Below the pieces are notes generated by a model. It searched no databases, was not told the origin of the DNA, and worked only from the letters and a program-made list of their open reading frames with translations. 24,363 nucleotides of DNA from Gnetum montanum (lineage: Eukaryota > Streptophyta > Gnetopsida > Gnetales > Gnetaceae): NCBI GenBank assembly GCA_015680685.1, contig MNCI01008715.1:1-24363 (forward strand), given 5' to 3'. Of the stretch, positions 1-10,595 are shown one piece after another; position 1 is the stretch's first letter; each line of letters begins with the position of its first letter. The position numbers and the translations under genes are program-made.

Positions 1-270
1 TGTCTACTAACCCATTTTCTTAAGTTTTGAACATTACTAAAAATGAGAAGATGATTGACCTTTTGGTATATCAAAATGTTAAGAAAAATGGAGTATAAGA
101 ATGTTTATGTGATTATTGTGATTGTAGGAAAAGTACATTGGAGATACAATAAGATGATGAAATGACACCTACAAAGCAATGTCAAAATAAAGATCTTAGA
201 GATTAAGAGGAAGCCTACATTGATGACAAAGAATGAGCTAGTTTAGAAAAAATGAGAGCTCAAAGGAGAA

Positions 271-592
271 AGACATCTACAAGGTCTCAAGTGAACATGC
301 AAGAATTCAAGGATCTTGGACAAGGAACAAAGACTTTAAAGCTCATCTCAGAGGTCAAAAGGAGCCTTAGCATTGAAGGATTATTTTTAGTAAAGATGTC
401 TTGTAGAAATAGTAGATGTCTACTATCAAGTGAAGATGTTTCCAAGGAATAGTAGATGTCTTAGCAAAATTGAAGATAGCATAGGAGAAGACATCTCTCT
501 AGAGAGAAAGACGTATTTCATGAAAAGAAAACATCTATTTCAAGAATAAAGGTCCATTGTAGAAAGATGTTTCAGTCCCAAAGAAGACATCT
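271..592. repeat. Array of short agatgtc/gacatct motifs
   Basis: About nine copies of a 7-base motif, AGATGTC or its complement GACATCT with one-base variants (AGATGTT, AACATCT), lie near 272, 394, 414, 434, 454, 489, 530, 565 and 585. Both orientations occur, so pairs could fold into small stem-loops. The array lies just upstream of the LTR-like stretch ending near 1250 and may be part of its U3 region. It is seen directly; its role is unknown. Confidence 0.5.
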
Positions 593-599
593 CCAGTGA

Positions 600-1255
600 T
601 TGTTAGTTAGCCATTACACAAATCTTGAGGTGATTTGGGAAACATATTGGTTATAAGAAGACTTCATTCTCATTGGGAAAAGTGCAAGCATTGTGTACTA
701 TCAATTGTATTCATGAAGAAATCATTATAATCATTGTTATTCTTCATTGTACAATCTTTTGTCTATTGTAATTGGTCAAAGTGAGCTGTACCTCAAAGTA
801 CAAGGATCATAAAACTTAGTTACATTCTTTCCTTGTGATTGGTATTCTCTTTTATTATCTTGTGGGATTGATTTGCTTCTTGTGAGAAGGCATCTTACTT
901 GAGCTTCTTAGGATCCTACGAGATTAAGTGTTGGTGTAATGCCACAACATTCTAGAGTGGAGCTCAAGTTGTAAAGGTTGTGGGTTCCTGGAAACCACAT
1001 TGTAAGCTTGTTGAAAGCTTGTAGGGTTGAGTGGATTTGTAGTTATGAATCACTCCGTTGTGGAGCTTAGAGCTTGTATAGGTTATGGTATCCTTCAAAC
1101 CACATTTGAGAGCAACAAAGTCTAGAGGTGTGCTTGTGAATTACCCTCCAAGTGTGGACTACCCAAGTTGGGGAACTATGTTATTTTTGGTGTGTACTTT
1201 GCTTTAAAGAATTTTTAATTTGGGGAACTTATTCATCCCCCCTCTAAGTTCAAAA
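600..1255 (+). mobile_element. Degenerate Copia-like LTR remnant
   Basis: This non-coding stretch ends in a C-rich string (ATTCATCCCCCCTCTAAGTT, 1231-1250). Similar strings occur at the 3' side of many plant Copia LTRs, including the SIRE type. The part before it is a G/T-rich leader-like sequence repeating words such as 'gtagggttgagtggatttgtag' and 'gtggagctt'. No primer-binding site, no TG...CA pair and no partner LTR are visible, so the piece is probably a truncated or solo LTR. Assignment rests on the general look of the end and is tentative. It could be another LTR type. Confidence 0.35.
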
Positions 1256-1264
1256 ATCCTCACT

Positions 1265-1810
1265 TAATGCCATGGAGTAGTTCAAATAGTCTTTAAAACA
1301 AAAGAATACAGTCCTTACCCTATATGACCTAGTCATGACCTCCATTGCTCACTGTGAGGTGCTTGTGAAAGTGTTGACTTCTATTTCCATTAATGAGGAC
1401 ATTCCTACTAGTGAGGAGTTCATCCATGTAGTGATGGTACCCACTTCACGAATGGAATAAACAAAGTCCACAACATTGGTGTTCTATGATAGTGAGATTA
1501 AAATCAACCTAGGATGGTAAGACAACCAAGGCTCCCCTTTTCATAACCATAAGGATGGGATAATACAAGGTACATAGGGTGCATGTTGACAATGGAGTGC
1601 AGTATAATTCAACAAAAATGAGCCTATGAATATTTAGTCCAATAGAGCCTAATATAGTGGAAAATACCATAATCAACAATAATGAGCCTATGAATGCACC
1701 ATGGGAAGAACTCCCCTTTAGTGTGGTTAGTGAAGGAAATAGGGAATATAGGGTTATGCAAAGTAGGCCATATACCTTTCCTAATTTTTCAAAGATTAAA
1801 AAATACTTGC
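1265..1810 (+). pseudogene. Tat-like Gypsy gag-end/protease remnant
   Basis: Translation from about 1312 gives a run resembling the region just before the protease of Tat-lineage Gypsy elements: a YDLVMTS segment, a 'LVKVLTSISINEDIP' segment, then TTLVFYDSE. After a frame change at about 1530 the frame reads PLFITIRMG, a stop, then YKVHRVHVDNG at about 1575-1607. DNG is taken as a decayed aspartic-protease D-[ST]-G site. Several stops and at least one frameshift break it. The reading frame continues to about 1820 without a recognisable protease C-terminus. Family knowledge: in Tat elements this block sits several hundred bases before RT, and here no RT follows. It may be the severed 5' part of the Tat-like pol seen after 21110 (same strand), but that is inference. 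Confidence 0.4.
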
Positions 1811-2108
1811 ATAATTGATGTATACCCCCAATTCACTCACCCTTGCATCTATAACCATGTAATCTTCTTTTCCTATAGCGTTCTTAGTCTAGTTTAAATT
1901 TTATTTGCATGCACTATTTTGCTTTACTTTGTTTTAAATTATTTAACTTTACTTTACACACAGCCTAAGATTTATTTTCATTTAAAAATTACCTTTTATG
2001 CTTTTTTTAGACCATAAAACATGAAAAATACCATAAAAACTTCAAAACCTAAAAAGTCATAAAAATTTTAAAAAAACTTAACAATGACAAAAATTTTGTT
2101 TCTAAAAC
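1811..2108. other. AT-rich non-coding stretch
   Basis: I see only A/T-rich sequence with many T-runs and A-runs and the repeated word 'cataaaa'. It has no supported gene or element boundary. It could be the untranslated end of the retroelement fragment before it. Confidence 0.4.
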
Positions 2109-2312
2109 GTAGGGTCCACCATGACCTAAAATTGGAAAGATGCATGGCTCACCATGGCTTGAAATTGGAAAAATCATAAGGGCCTACCATGGCCTAAAGC
2201 TAGCAAATCGTAGGGCCTAGCATGGCCTAAAACTAACAAATTGTAGAGCTTGCCATGGCCTAAAACTGGCAAAATCATGACGGCTTGCCATGGCCTAAAA
2301 CTAGCAAAACTT
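2109..2312. repeat. 34-bp tandem repeat, about six copies
   Basis: Six head-to-tail units of 33-36 bp share the core 'ccatggcctaaaactagcaaa' followed by 'atcgtagggc' or variants. The central CCATGG is present in four units and near-present (CCATGACC, GCATGGCC) in the others. The later copies resemble each other more than the first two, as in a decaying minisatellite. It lies in AT-rich sequence and encodes nothing evident. Minisatellites of this size are common in retroelement untranslated regions. Confidence 0.8.
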
Positions 2313-4352
2313 TTATAACCTTTATCATTGTTTACAACCTAGCCCACATTCTAGTCACCTAATCAATTTACGATTTATTACATTATGACCGCATAAGTTA
2401 ACCAAAGTAGCCTTATAATATGAACAAGAATGAAAATATATAGCATAAATGAAACACTAAGTATTAAAACATATAAAGAAAATTAAAATTTAAAAATAAT
2501 AATATTCTAAATGTCTATCACACAGTGTGACAAAATTTTAAACAATAGATAAAAAAATAAACTATCTTTCAACATCCATAATTGACTCGAGCCACCACAT
2601 CATAAGAACACAAAATCAACAACAAATGAAATAATCAAAGACATAGCCAACTAAAGGTGCTAAGGTGCAACTAGAGGGAGTTGAGGAGCATCTCCAACAT
2701 CATCACTATTGGGGCCATTGGTGTCACCTAGTGCTTGTAGTAAAATAACATAAGTCTAATCAATAATCAACACAAGGTGATAACCAAAATTATAACTAGA
2801 TTACATATAAAAAAACACCAAAAGGAACCAAGTAGTCAACCAAAAATCGATAGTAGTTCCATGGTGAAATATGCATAAAAAATAAATAAAGTTTTATGTA
2901 AAACATTAAAGCCATTAAAACTAGCTTGTACCTACTACAGCAGTCACAAAAGCCCAAATTAAATTTTAAATTTTTTTTACTAGAAATCCTAGTTAACAGT
3001 GAAATTAGCTATAGTAAAAACTCTAGGGGACTACTTGAAAATTTTGGATAAATTCAAATGACTATTAAAAACTAAAATACAACATGTAAATAACCTCAAG
3101 AATCTTGGAACATAATCAACAAAATGCAAAAACCACACCAACAATACTTGTATAACCAGTGAAGTTTGTAGTTTTAACAATTAAAATTGCAGCTATATAA
3201 GGCAATTTACACAAGAACAAAAATGATAATTTAGAACTAAATTTATTTTAAGTCTAGGAACTAAATATGTATGAAATTCAATAAAATTGGCATCTACATT
3301 GTAGTCCTAAGCATAGAAAAAATTTTAAGAACAACCCAAAACCATAACCAAATTCAACAAAAAATTGCACAAAGACTTGGAACTGTAGAAAATGGCCATA
3401 GATTATCAATGATAAAAAAATACATGAAAAAAATTTTAATTTTCCAAAACCAATATCAAACCCTTCCTAACACCTTTAAGAATCCCCAAGAACCTCAAAT
3501 GTTGGTTGAAAAAATCCTTGGAAGTATCACTGTTTCCCATCTTCGTAAGTGTAAAACCATGGAAGCTAAAAATCTTCTTGCGCACCAACTCATAGAAAAA
3601 ATTCATATAAAATCAATTGTAAATAGGAATTTAGTAATTCCAAAACCATTTGAATTGTTAAATAGTAAGCTAAACTTGAAAGAAAATAAATTTTTAGCCT
3701 TTTTTAAGAAAGAATTAGGAAAATGACATAAAAACCATAGAAACTGAAAAACCCTTGTGAACGAACTTACGAAAAAATTTACTAAGTTAGAATCTAGTGG
3801 TTCAAATAGTTTTTTAATAGTTGAAAATTGTGCTAGAATCCTATGGCCACAAAAATCAAAAACTCCTAGTCATTTTCATACAAAAATATATATACAAAAT
3901 TGGTGTTTCTTTTTTCTTTGAAACTACAAAAAAACACATGGAAAAGACTAGAATTAAATTTATAACTAGGGATAGGCTAGTCCCACAACTAGAGCAACAC
4001 CAAAACCCCATAACCATGACCTAGATATAATGTAGGAATATTGAAAATTTTAATTTTAATCAACACACAACCTTAAACAAGTAAAAGCACTTAGGATTCT
4101 AACAAAATTTCTTAGCAAACAATTAAGGATTGTGTAGCTGGAAGTCATGGTGGAAGATCATTCTCCCAAAATAGGCAATTGGAGGTTTGAGATCCTTTTG
4201 TAACTACGTCAGCCTCTTCTAAGGTTAGATTCTTGCTTATTGAAGCTCTTTTCTTTGACATCTTGAATTAATGTTGCCAAAATCACCAACATCTTTAAAC
4301 TTCTAGAACTCCTTTAGTAATTGCACTTGTTCCTTGGTGTAGTATAGCTAGG
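2313..4352. other. AT-rich intergenic or decayed repeat sequence
   Basis: No recognisable gene, LTR border or structural RNA is visible. An open frame at 3271-3726 on the plus strand (151 codons, lysine- and asparagine-rich) has no motif I recognise, and its composition matches the A-rich surroundings, so I treat it as chance. On the minus strand, 4262-4150 reads as a short 37-codon frame beginning MSKKRASISKNLTLEEADV, which looks protein-like but is too short to judge. The stretch may belong to an unrecognised old element. Confidence 0.35.
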
Positions 4353-4937
4353 CTATGTTGAGGATAGGTTTAGTTGAATTAAGAATAGGATCAGAGCTCT
4401 AATACTATGCACTATAGGTTGGAAGCCATGTGAGAAGTTTGATTTGTGCAAAATTGTAATGCGGGAATCAATCCCAAACTTATGCTGTAACCACCAAAAC
4501 CCTGGTTTCTCGAAACACTCACACAAGTCCCACTTAACTCCATGATCAAAATTAGAAGGTAGGACTATGTTGGGTTGGTGGAAAAGAAATTTGTTTAATA
4601 ATTCAAACTTAAGGTAGGTCCCACTAGGCACCTCTCCAAGAAGCCAATAAGAAATCCTAATACACTTGGATTTTAGCTTCTTTATGGTAACTACACTAGT
4701 GTTTAGGCTCCTAGAAGCCTTGGAATGGATTCTAAACTCCAACCACTAATAAATCCCACTTCCTAGGTGCCCATCCATTTCATGTTTAAATCTAAAAACC
4801 TCATGCACAAAATTGGTAACCAGGTGTTGACATTGGAAGTCATTGTACATTAAGGACAAGTAAAAATCACATAAAAATTGGTTATTTTGGGTAACTATGC
4901 TGACAAGTAGTTTGACTACGTTGGCCAGTGTAGTCAC
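4353..4937 (-). pseudogene. Unidentified decayed protein-coding frame
   Basis: One minus-strand frame runs from 4937 to 4353, about 194 codons, interrupted by a single stop at 4748-4746. It stays open upstream to about 4960, where another in-frame stop occurs. There is no good ATG: the first codon at 4937 is GTG. The translation has ordinary protein composition, with a hydrophobic start (VTTLANVVKLLVSIVTQ), a FLCDFYLSLMYNDFQC segment, and in the second part KWDLCECFEKPGFWWLQ. I do not recognise the family. It ends about 195 bp upstream of the E1 5' LTR. It could be part of an older retroelement or a captured host fragment. Length with one stop in AT-rich DNA argues against pure chance, but not strongly. 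Confidence 0.35.
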
Positions 4938-5139
4938 AAGAAGAATGATGCCTTCCTCTACTAACTATACTCTCGATCGACTTTGAAAAAATCACACCAT
5001 GCACCAAACCCTAGCTAGAGCCTCCAGTAACTCTGGAGCTTCACAAGACTAGCCAAAAGGCACAAAAGATCATCTATCTAGCATGGACTACACTAGGAAC
5101 ACCTTAACTACATTGACCAGCATATTCCTAGTGATGAGC

Positions 5140-5205
5140 TACAATATCCCATACGCGATATCATATTCGCCATTCGATATCACATACATGATATCACATC
5201 CTGCC
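5140..5205. promoter_or_regulatory. GATATC palindrome array in U3 of E1 5' LTR
   Basis: GATATC occurs at 5157-5162, 5176-5181 and 5190-5195, within longer imperfect palindromes and ACATAC linkers. Two copies are 14 bp apart. The array ends about 20 bp before the TATA box. All four LTRs in the window have such an array, with three to five copies, so it is a conserved family feature and probably part of the promoter. A binding protein is not known to me. Confidence 0.6.
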
Positions 5206-5213
5206 TCATCTTC

Positions 5214-5221
5214 TATAAATA
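5214..5221 (+). promoter_or_regulatory. TATA box of E1 5' LTR
   Basis: TATAAATA lies in the context CTTCTATAAATAAGAGG, which is conserved in the 3' LTR (14408-14415) and in inverted form in E2. It would direct transcription of the genomic RNA from about 30 bp downstream. Confidence 0.75.
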
Positions 5222-5940
5222 AGAGGTGGCACCGTTGGTTCCAAGGCAGTTAGACTTAGACCCTTAGCTAGATTCTTGCAGTTTAGTCATTCCAGAGTTA
5301 GAATTACTTTTGTGTGCCTACAAAAGGAGTCATAGAGTGAGTGGATCTTTATTCGAGCAATTTGTACCTATGCACAATTTTGTGTACAACAATAAAGACA
5401 AACTTTATGATAAACCTTGTAGCATACAGATTAAGATAATTAGTAATTAATGATTATTTAATGCTTTCCTAGTTAATTAATATCTCTCTCAACCTTCAAC
5501 CCCCTTAGTTAAATACACTCAGTATGACTACTTTGAGCATGCGTGTAGTGCTTGGTAACCTAGTAATGATTAGCGTTTGGTAATCCTAGCAGCGTTGCAC
5601 TGGTTCAGGATGTGTACGGCAAGTGGGAATGGATACTGGTGTTAGGAACATTCAGAAACTAGTTAATGAATAGTTAATGTAAGTTAGCCACTTTGTTCTC
5701 TTTCCCTTTCCTTTATTAGCAGAAGACATAAAAAATATAAAAGTTATAAAAATCTTGTACCTCAAGCTTACTTAACCATACAACCATGACAATACAAGTA
5801 AGTTTGAGAAGACAACAATTGATTAACGCTGAGTGTTCCATTAAGGTGCATAAGCACTTAGTCCTTGGAGTTTGACTGAATCATGTGTGAAACACTTGTA
5901 TTTGTATGGTTGAGTGTAGGGGTACCTTTCCATTCATCAT

Positions 5941-5959
5941 TGGCGCCGTTGCCAAGGAC
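5941..5959 (+). other. E1 primer-binding site
   Basis: TGGCGCCGTTGCCAAGGAC follows the 5' LTR after one T. From general knowledge, the Athila-type site is close to TGGCGCCGTTGCCGGGGAC, complementary to the 3' end of a plant aspartate tRNA. Two positions differ here (AA for GG). The same 19 bases occur in E2, so the difference is a family trait rather than new decay in E1. Confidence 0.85.
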
Positions 5960-6083
5960 TTAGTTGTTTGTGCGCTGCGTAGAACATAGGAAATCATTCA
6001 TATCATTGGAACGTTAGAACGAACCCTTAGGGTTAATTAAAGGAAGACAAGACAACGGTACATTACACACTGAACAAGATAAG

Positions 6084-8422
6084 ATGTCTTCTTCTTCGCA
6101 TAAGAGCACTTTACCACCTAGGACTAGCATAAGAGGCAGTTGGTGGCATAATACACATAACCAGAATCCACTAGTTCCTCAACAGTTTCGTGTGGTATAT
6201 ACTCATCCCAATGAGTATGTACCTAATTCCACCTTTATTTTCCACCAAGATGAACAACTACATTGGAGAGACTTGGAGGGTAACATAGTGTTTCCTCCAG
6301 ACCAATCAGTCCCCAACATGCTCCTTCATGCCCTCACACGAATAGGCATGTCACTTTTATACGTAGAATACATTGCATGTGATCATGACACAAGGGACTA
6401 TCATCCCACAGAAGCGCAATGTCAAAGGGACTTGCGACAGGAAAGATACCATACATCCTTGAAGGGTAAATGGCCCCATGACACTCCGCACATTTTGAGC
6501 GAAATTGAGAATGGTGAACCTTCTTCAATAGGTTTCCCAAAAAATGATGTTCCTCCTCCTAACATTAGTTAGGAGGTGGTGTATCAGAACCTTCACTCCA
6601 CTATTCAAAACCCTAGTTCTAATACCCACGAACATGAAGTGTTCAACGAAGAAACACTAACATGAAGTGTTCAATGAAGGAACATGAACACATAATAAGG
6701 GGAAACATTCTGATCATGATCATGATCGAGGCCAAGACCACCAAAGAGAAGGTAGAAAACACTGTTATGACGATGGTTCTCCGTCTTCTTCATCTTCATT
6801 GTCATCTTCACCCTCTCCTTCAGTGTTGAGATGCAGTCATAGGAAAACCAATCCGTAGGATAAGGGGAAACAAAGTGAAAAACATCGACGAGATAGTTGA
6901 GAACGAGAACGAGGGAACTCTAAGGCATCAAGGCATAGAAGAAGGAAGAGTAGGGAACCACGCAGACACCATGGACGCTATGAACAAGACGATCATGAAG
7001 AACCCCTACTCGCAACTAGAAGCATGCTAGATATATCGGAGGCTGTAAGAGGTCCAAAAAGGCATCAAAAGAATAGTAGGATCAGGAGGTTAGACATGAA
7101 AAACATCCCACGATTTGAAGGGGGATACAATGTTGATCCTCAAAATCATTTACAAGAATTCCATGATTCATGTGCCTTGCAAAACATAGAAATGAATGGC
7201 AAAAACTAAAGTTGTTCCCAAGGACACTAGTGAAAGAAGTTAAAAGCTAGTACTGGTCCTTAGAATTGGAATCCATTCGGAGGTGGAGTACAATGTTAGA
7301 ACTATTCAATGATAACTACTAAATGTACTGTTGAGTGTCTAACTTGTGGAAGAAAATCCAAGGATGGAAGCAAGGAAATCATGAGCCCTTGGATGCTGCC
7401 ATGGGCTGCTATTACACACTATTACATTGTTGCCCTGGCCATGGTTATTCACAGCGGGATCAACTACGCCATCTCATGGATGGACTTACGCATGAAACAA
7501 GAAGAACCCTTGGAACGTATGCACAAGGAAGGTTATCAGAGCTTAGGTCTCATCAAATTCATATATTGCTAGAGTAAGTAGCCAAAGAAGAAGGTGAGCT
7601 ATAAAAGAGAGAAAGTGCAGAAGAATACAATCGAGATCCTTCCCTCCAAAAAAGGGAAGTGAGATTTTGTGAGGAGGAAGAAGAGAGTCAGGACTTGAAG
7701 AGATGGTGAATAGGAAAACTTTGGCTCTCCAAAAGCTAACAACAGAAGTATTGAAAAAGGTAGAAAAAATGTGGGACTCCCTAGATAGTAGGTTTGAAAC
7801 TATTCTTAAAATTGTAGAGGAGTCTAGGGAGTGAGGTATTGACTGTGACAAAAAGAAAAAGAGAGAAGTGGAAAATGCATGTAATAAGGGTAAGGGAAAA
7901 ATGGCCATCACAGAAGAGGTTGTGGATTCAAACAGGGACACTGATGATGGATGTGAGATATGTCAATATGACCATCCTAAGGGATGTTGCCCAATGATCT
8001 CACATATACAAGAGTTTGGGGTGTATGCACTCAACCCACTACTAAATAAAGGGCAAGCACCCTGATGGTTACCTTATCCCCAAGGTAACCCAAGGCATTT
8101 CTACCAACCTTTAACATATTATCCAAGTGGCACTCCACCACAACCTGTTAAGTAACATCAATAGTGGCAATACCCACAGTCATGGGAGATGCCACCACCA
8201 AGGCAACAATACCCTTACTGAAAACTTGACCCATATGGCTACTACATGTAGCATCCGATCTCTCCACATGACTCTATTAGTCACTTTACACCACAACATC
8301 ACTACGAAGCTCATGAGTATTATAGAATTCCTTCTCCTAGGGAAGATAACCCACAAACATACCATCCTTCAAATCCATTCACAACTCTCACACCAATAGC
8401 TCCATTACCGCCTACTCCAGCA
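6084..8422 (+). pseudogene. gag: E1 gag remnant
   Basis: Gag forms the particle shell that packages element RNA. The start is the ATG at 6084 (MSSSSHKSTLPP), which matches the MSSSNKSNSPP start of E2. The first frame stays open to 6572. After stops, a capsid-like part reads RRLDMKNIPRFEGGYNV (7084 on) and, in a new frame from 7335, SNLWKKIQGWKQGNHEPLD, HGYSQRDQLRHLMDGL and ETRRTLGTYAQGRL. A one-base loss near 7190, compared with E2, begins the frameshifted part. A zinc-knuckle-like block with spacing C-x2-C-x3-H-x3-C lies at 7952-7990. Proline- and glutamine-rich sequence follows to the protease. At least two frameshifts and many stops make it non-functional. E2 has the better-preserved copy. 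Confidence 0.85.
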
Positions 8423-9232
8423 ATGCAAGGGGAACTCCCTACTCAACCGCAGCAACACAATGCCACAAGGGCTATGAATCCTCAACTTGATATTGGTTTT
8501 GAAAACCATATAAAGAAAAGATCTTTCTTTAGAACCAACAGTCCAACCAAGCCCTTACAACCACAAGCGGTTGAACCTTTGAATGCCTCCCCATCAAATA
8601 AAGCTTTAGAGCTCCCTTTGAATGAAACACCTAGCTCAACGCATATGGTTATGTTAACACATGCTATTATTGACTGTGGCCACCTTCCCAAGAAATTCTC
8701 TGATCCTAGAAGCCCTCTAATCTATCTCCAAATTGCTAGGAATGAGCCTCGCAAAGCTCTTCTAGACTCAAGTTTTGAAGTCAACTTAATATCATAGGAA
8801 ATGTACAAAGCTTGGAACCTACCTCCATTAAGAAAGAGCAATATTCACCTAGAGCTGGCTGACCAGTCCATCATTTTTCCCTTGAGACTGGCGGAGGACA
8901 TTGTCACCACTATGTGTGGGTGGTCGTACCCAGCTAATTTTATAGTAATACAAGTAAATAACGGTATAGGAGACTTCCCATTAATAATGGGAAGGGCATG
9001 GCTAAGTACTATAGATGCACGCCTAGGAATCTGTGATCTTTCCGTGGAAATATCTAAGGATAACACTTTTGGAAAGATCGAGAAGAAGAAGGTTCCATGC
9101 ATCACATATAGTAATACAGGGTGCAATTGTATGCAGAGATCATGGGTTATGCAAAGTTTAGCATTGCCTGCATGCAACCGGTGTGAACAAGACATTAATA
9201 TACAAAAGTGCCTGTATGCAGGAGCCACATGA
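8423..9232 (+). pseudogene. pol: E1 retroviral-type aspartic protease remnant
   Basis: The protease would cut the Gag and Pol polyproteins. The frame from 8423 reaches ARNEPRKALLD and a site at 8765-8773 that reads D-S-S, where E2 keeps D-S-G, so the glycine of the active site is lost. A stop at 8795-8797 follows (TAG; E2 has TGA at the same place). The second part continues in the same frame from 8798, with the conserved hydrophobic-G block FPLIMGRAWLSTIDA at about 8975-9019 (I-M-G-R in place of the usual I-L-G-R). A TGA at 9230-9232 closes this part, and E2 also has a stop (TAA) there. The rest of the frame leads into RT. Confidence 0.85.
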
Positions 9233-9286
9233 CAAGAAGACACCCAATGACTAATAGCTGATCAAGAGAGCAACTCACTAACATGC

Positions 9287-10595
9287 ATGGAACTAACTAA
9301 GAGAATAACCTACACTTACATTGAAAGCATATATGCACTAGAGCAAGTTCGCTGCCAACTTCCAAACCTTAACCTTGAAAACATCAATTGGGGGAAGTTG
9401 GAAATTCCTGAAAAATTCAAACAAGAGCCCCTAGAATTGAAACCATTGCCCACTAGTTTGGAATATATGACCCTTGAAAATGGAATACCGGTAATCATCA
9501 ATGTAAGACTTGGTTCCAAACAAAAAGGAAGACTTCTGAAAGTGATTAATAAGTGGTCAAAAGCCTTTGCTTGGTCATACCCCGAATTAACTGAAATAGA
9601 ACCTAGGATATGCCAGCATAGGATTTACACTAACCCCTCCATGAAACCTCGAAAACAATCGCAAAGGTGATTGAAGCCAAAATTGAAGCAAGTAGTAAAA
9701 GAAGGAATAGAACATATTCTTAAGGCTAGGTTCATATATCCCATTGCTGATAGCGAATGGGTTATCCCTCTAGTGATCGTGCCTAAAAAGGGAGGTAAAT
9801 GGAGGATGTGCATAGATTTTAGGCTACCGAACATGACAACATTTAATGATGACTTTCCATTGCCATTCGTTGACCATGTCTTAGACACCATAGCAGGGCA
9901 TCACTACTATGATTTTCTAGATGGCTATAGTGGATACAACCAAATAGAGATAGTCCCAGAGGACCAAGCTAAGACAACGTTCACCAGTCCTTGGGGAACG
10001 TTTGCATATAGACAAATTCCGTTTGGCTTGTGTAATGCTCCTGCCACATTTCAATGCCTAGTTCTAAGCATATTCCAGCAGCAGATAGGGAATAGAGTGG
10101 ATGTATTTATGGATAACTTTTCCACCTATGGAACAAGTTTTGATCAAGCCTTGGACCGATTAGAGTAAGTGTTGAAAAGATGTGTAGAAACCAACTTAAG
10201 GCTTAACTGGTAGAAAAGCCATTTAATGGTCCAAGAAGGTGTAGTACTTGGGGATGAGGTTTCACATGTAGGAATAGAGGTAGATCTAGATAAAATTAGG
10301 ATCATCCAAGGAATCACCTATCAATTGGAAACTATCAAAGACATTTAGTCATTCCTTGGATACACTGGCTACTATAGGAGATTCATTGAGAACTTCTCAA
10401 AGATTGCCAAATCGATGGTAAAGTTGACAAAGAAGGACGTACCTTTTTAGTGGACCAGGGAATGTGAACAAGCATTCCAAACTTTGAAAAAAAATATTGT
10501 AGAAACTCCCATTCTACAAGCTCTTGACTAGTCTAGACTGTTCCACATAATGACTGACACATCCAATTATGCTTTAGGAGCCATACTTAGTTAGA
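9287..10595 (+). pseudogene. pol: E1 reverse transcriptase remnant
   Basis: Reverse transcriptase copies the element RNA into DNA. It stays in one frame from 9287 to about 10595, broken only by stops. Recognisable blocks in order are LKARFIYPIADSEWVIP, VPKKGGKWRMCIDFR, DDFPLPFVDHVLDTIAGHHY, FLDGYSGYNQIEI, TFTSPWGTFAYRQIPFGLCN and APATFQ. The catalytic F-M-D-D box reads F-M-D-N at 10106-10117, so the second metal-binding aspartate is lost. Stops fall at 9668-9670, 10166-10168, 10211-10213, 10346-10348, 10448-10450, 10529-10531 and 10592-10594. They sit where relatives have glutamine, arginine or tryptophan. The thumb region (SFLGYTGYYRRFIENFSKIA) is near 10349-10408. Confidence 0.92.

Larger units (their letters stand above)
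5132..5939 (+). repeat. E1 5' LTR
   Basis: The LTR starts TGATGAG at 5132 and ends ATTCATCA at 5939. The sister element E2 ends CTCATCA, giving a 7-base inverted terminus. It is 808 bp long. It has a U3 with a palindrome array, a TATA box at 5214-5221, an AATAAA signal near 5391, and a U5 that shares the end GGTACCT...CATCA with E2. The start is fixed by alignment to the 3' LTR at 14312, and the end by the primer-binding site beginning at 5941. A copy of its first 490 or so bases is found at 14312-14817. Confidence 0.88.

Noticed and set aside
271-592. Possible CRISPR-like array
   Set aside because: The repeats are only 7 bases, occur in both orientations with irregular spacing, and the context is a plant LTR remnant.
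3271-3726. 151-codon open frame in AT-rich DNA
   Set aside because: Lysine- and asparagine-rich translation follows base composition, no motif is recognisable, and there is no second copy or context to support it.
5127-5131. CCTAG as target-site duplication of E1
   Set aside because: No matching five bases can be tested, because the right end of E1 is lost at the fold-back, and the sequence right of E2 is AACAT.
7543-7941. Minus-strand 132-codon frame over E1 gag
   Set aside because: It is antisense to the gag region that aligns with E2, so it is a shadow.
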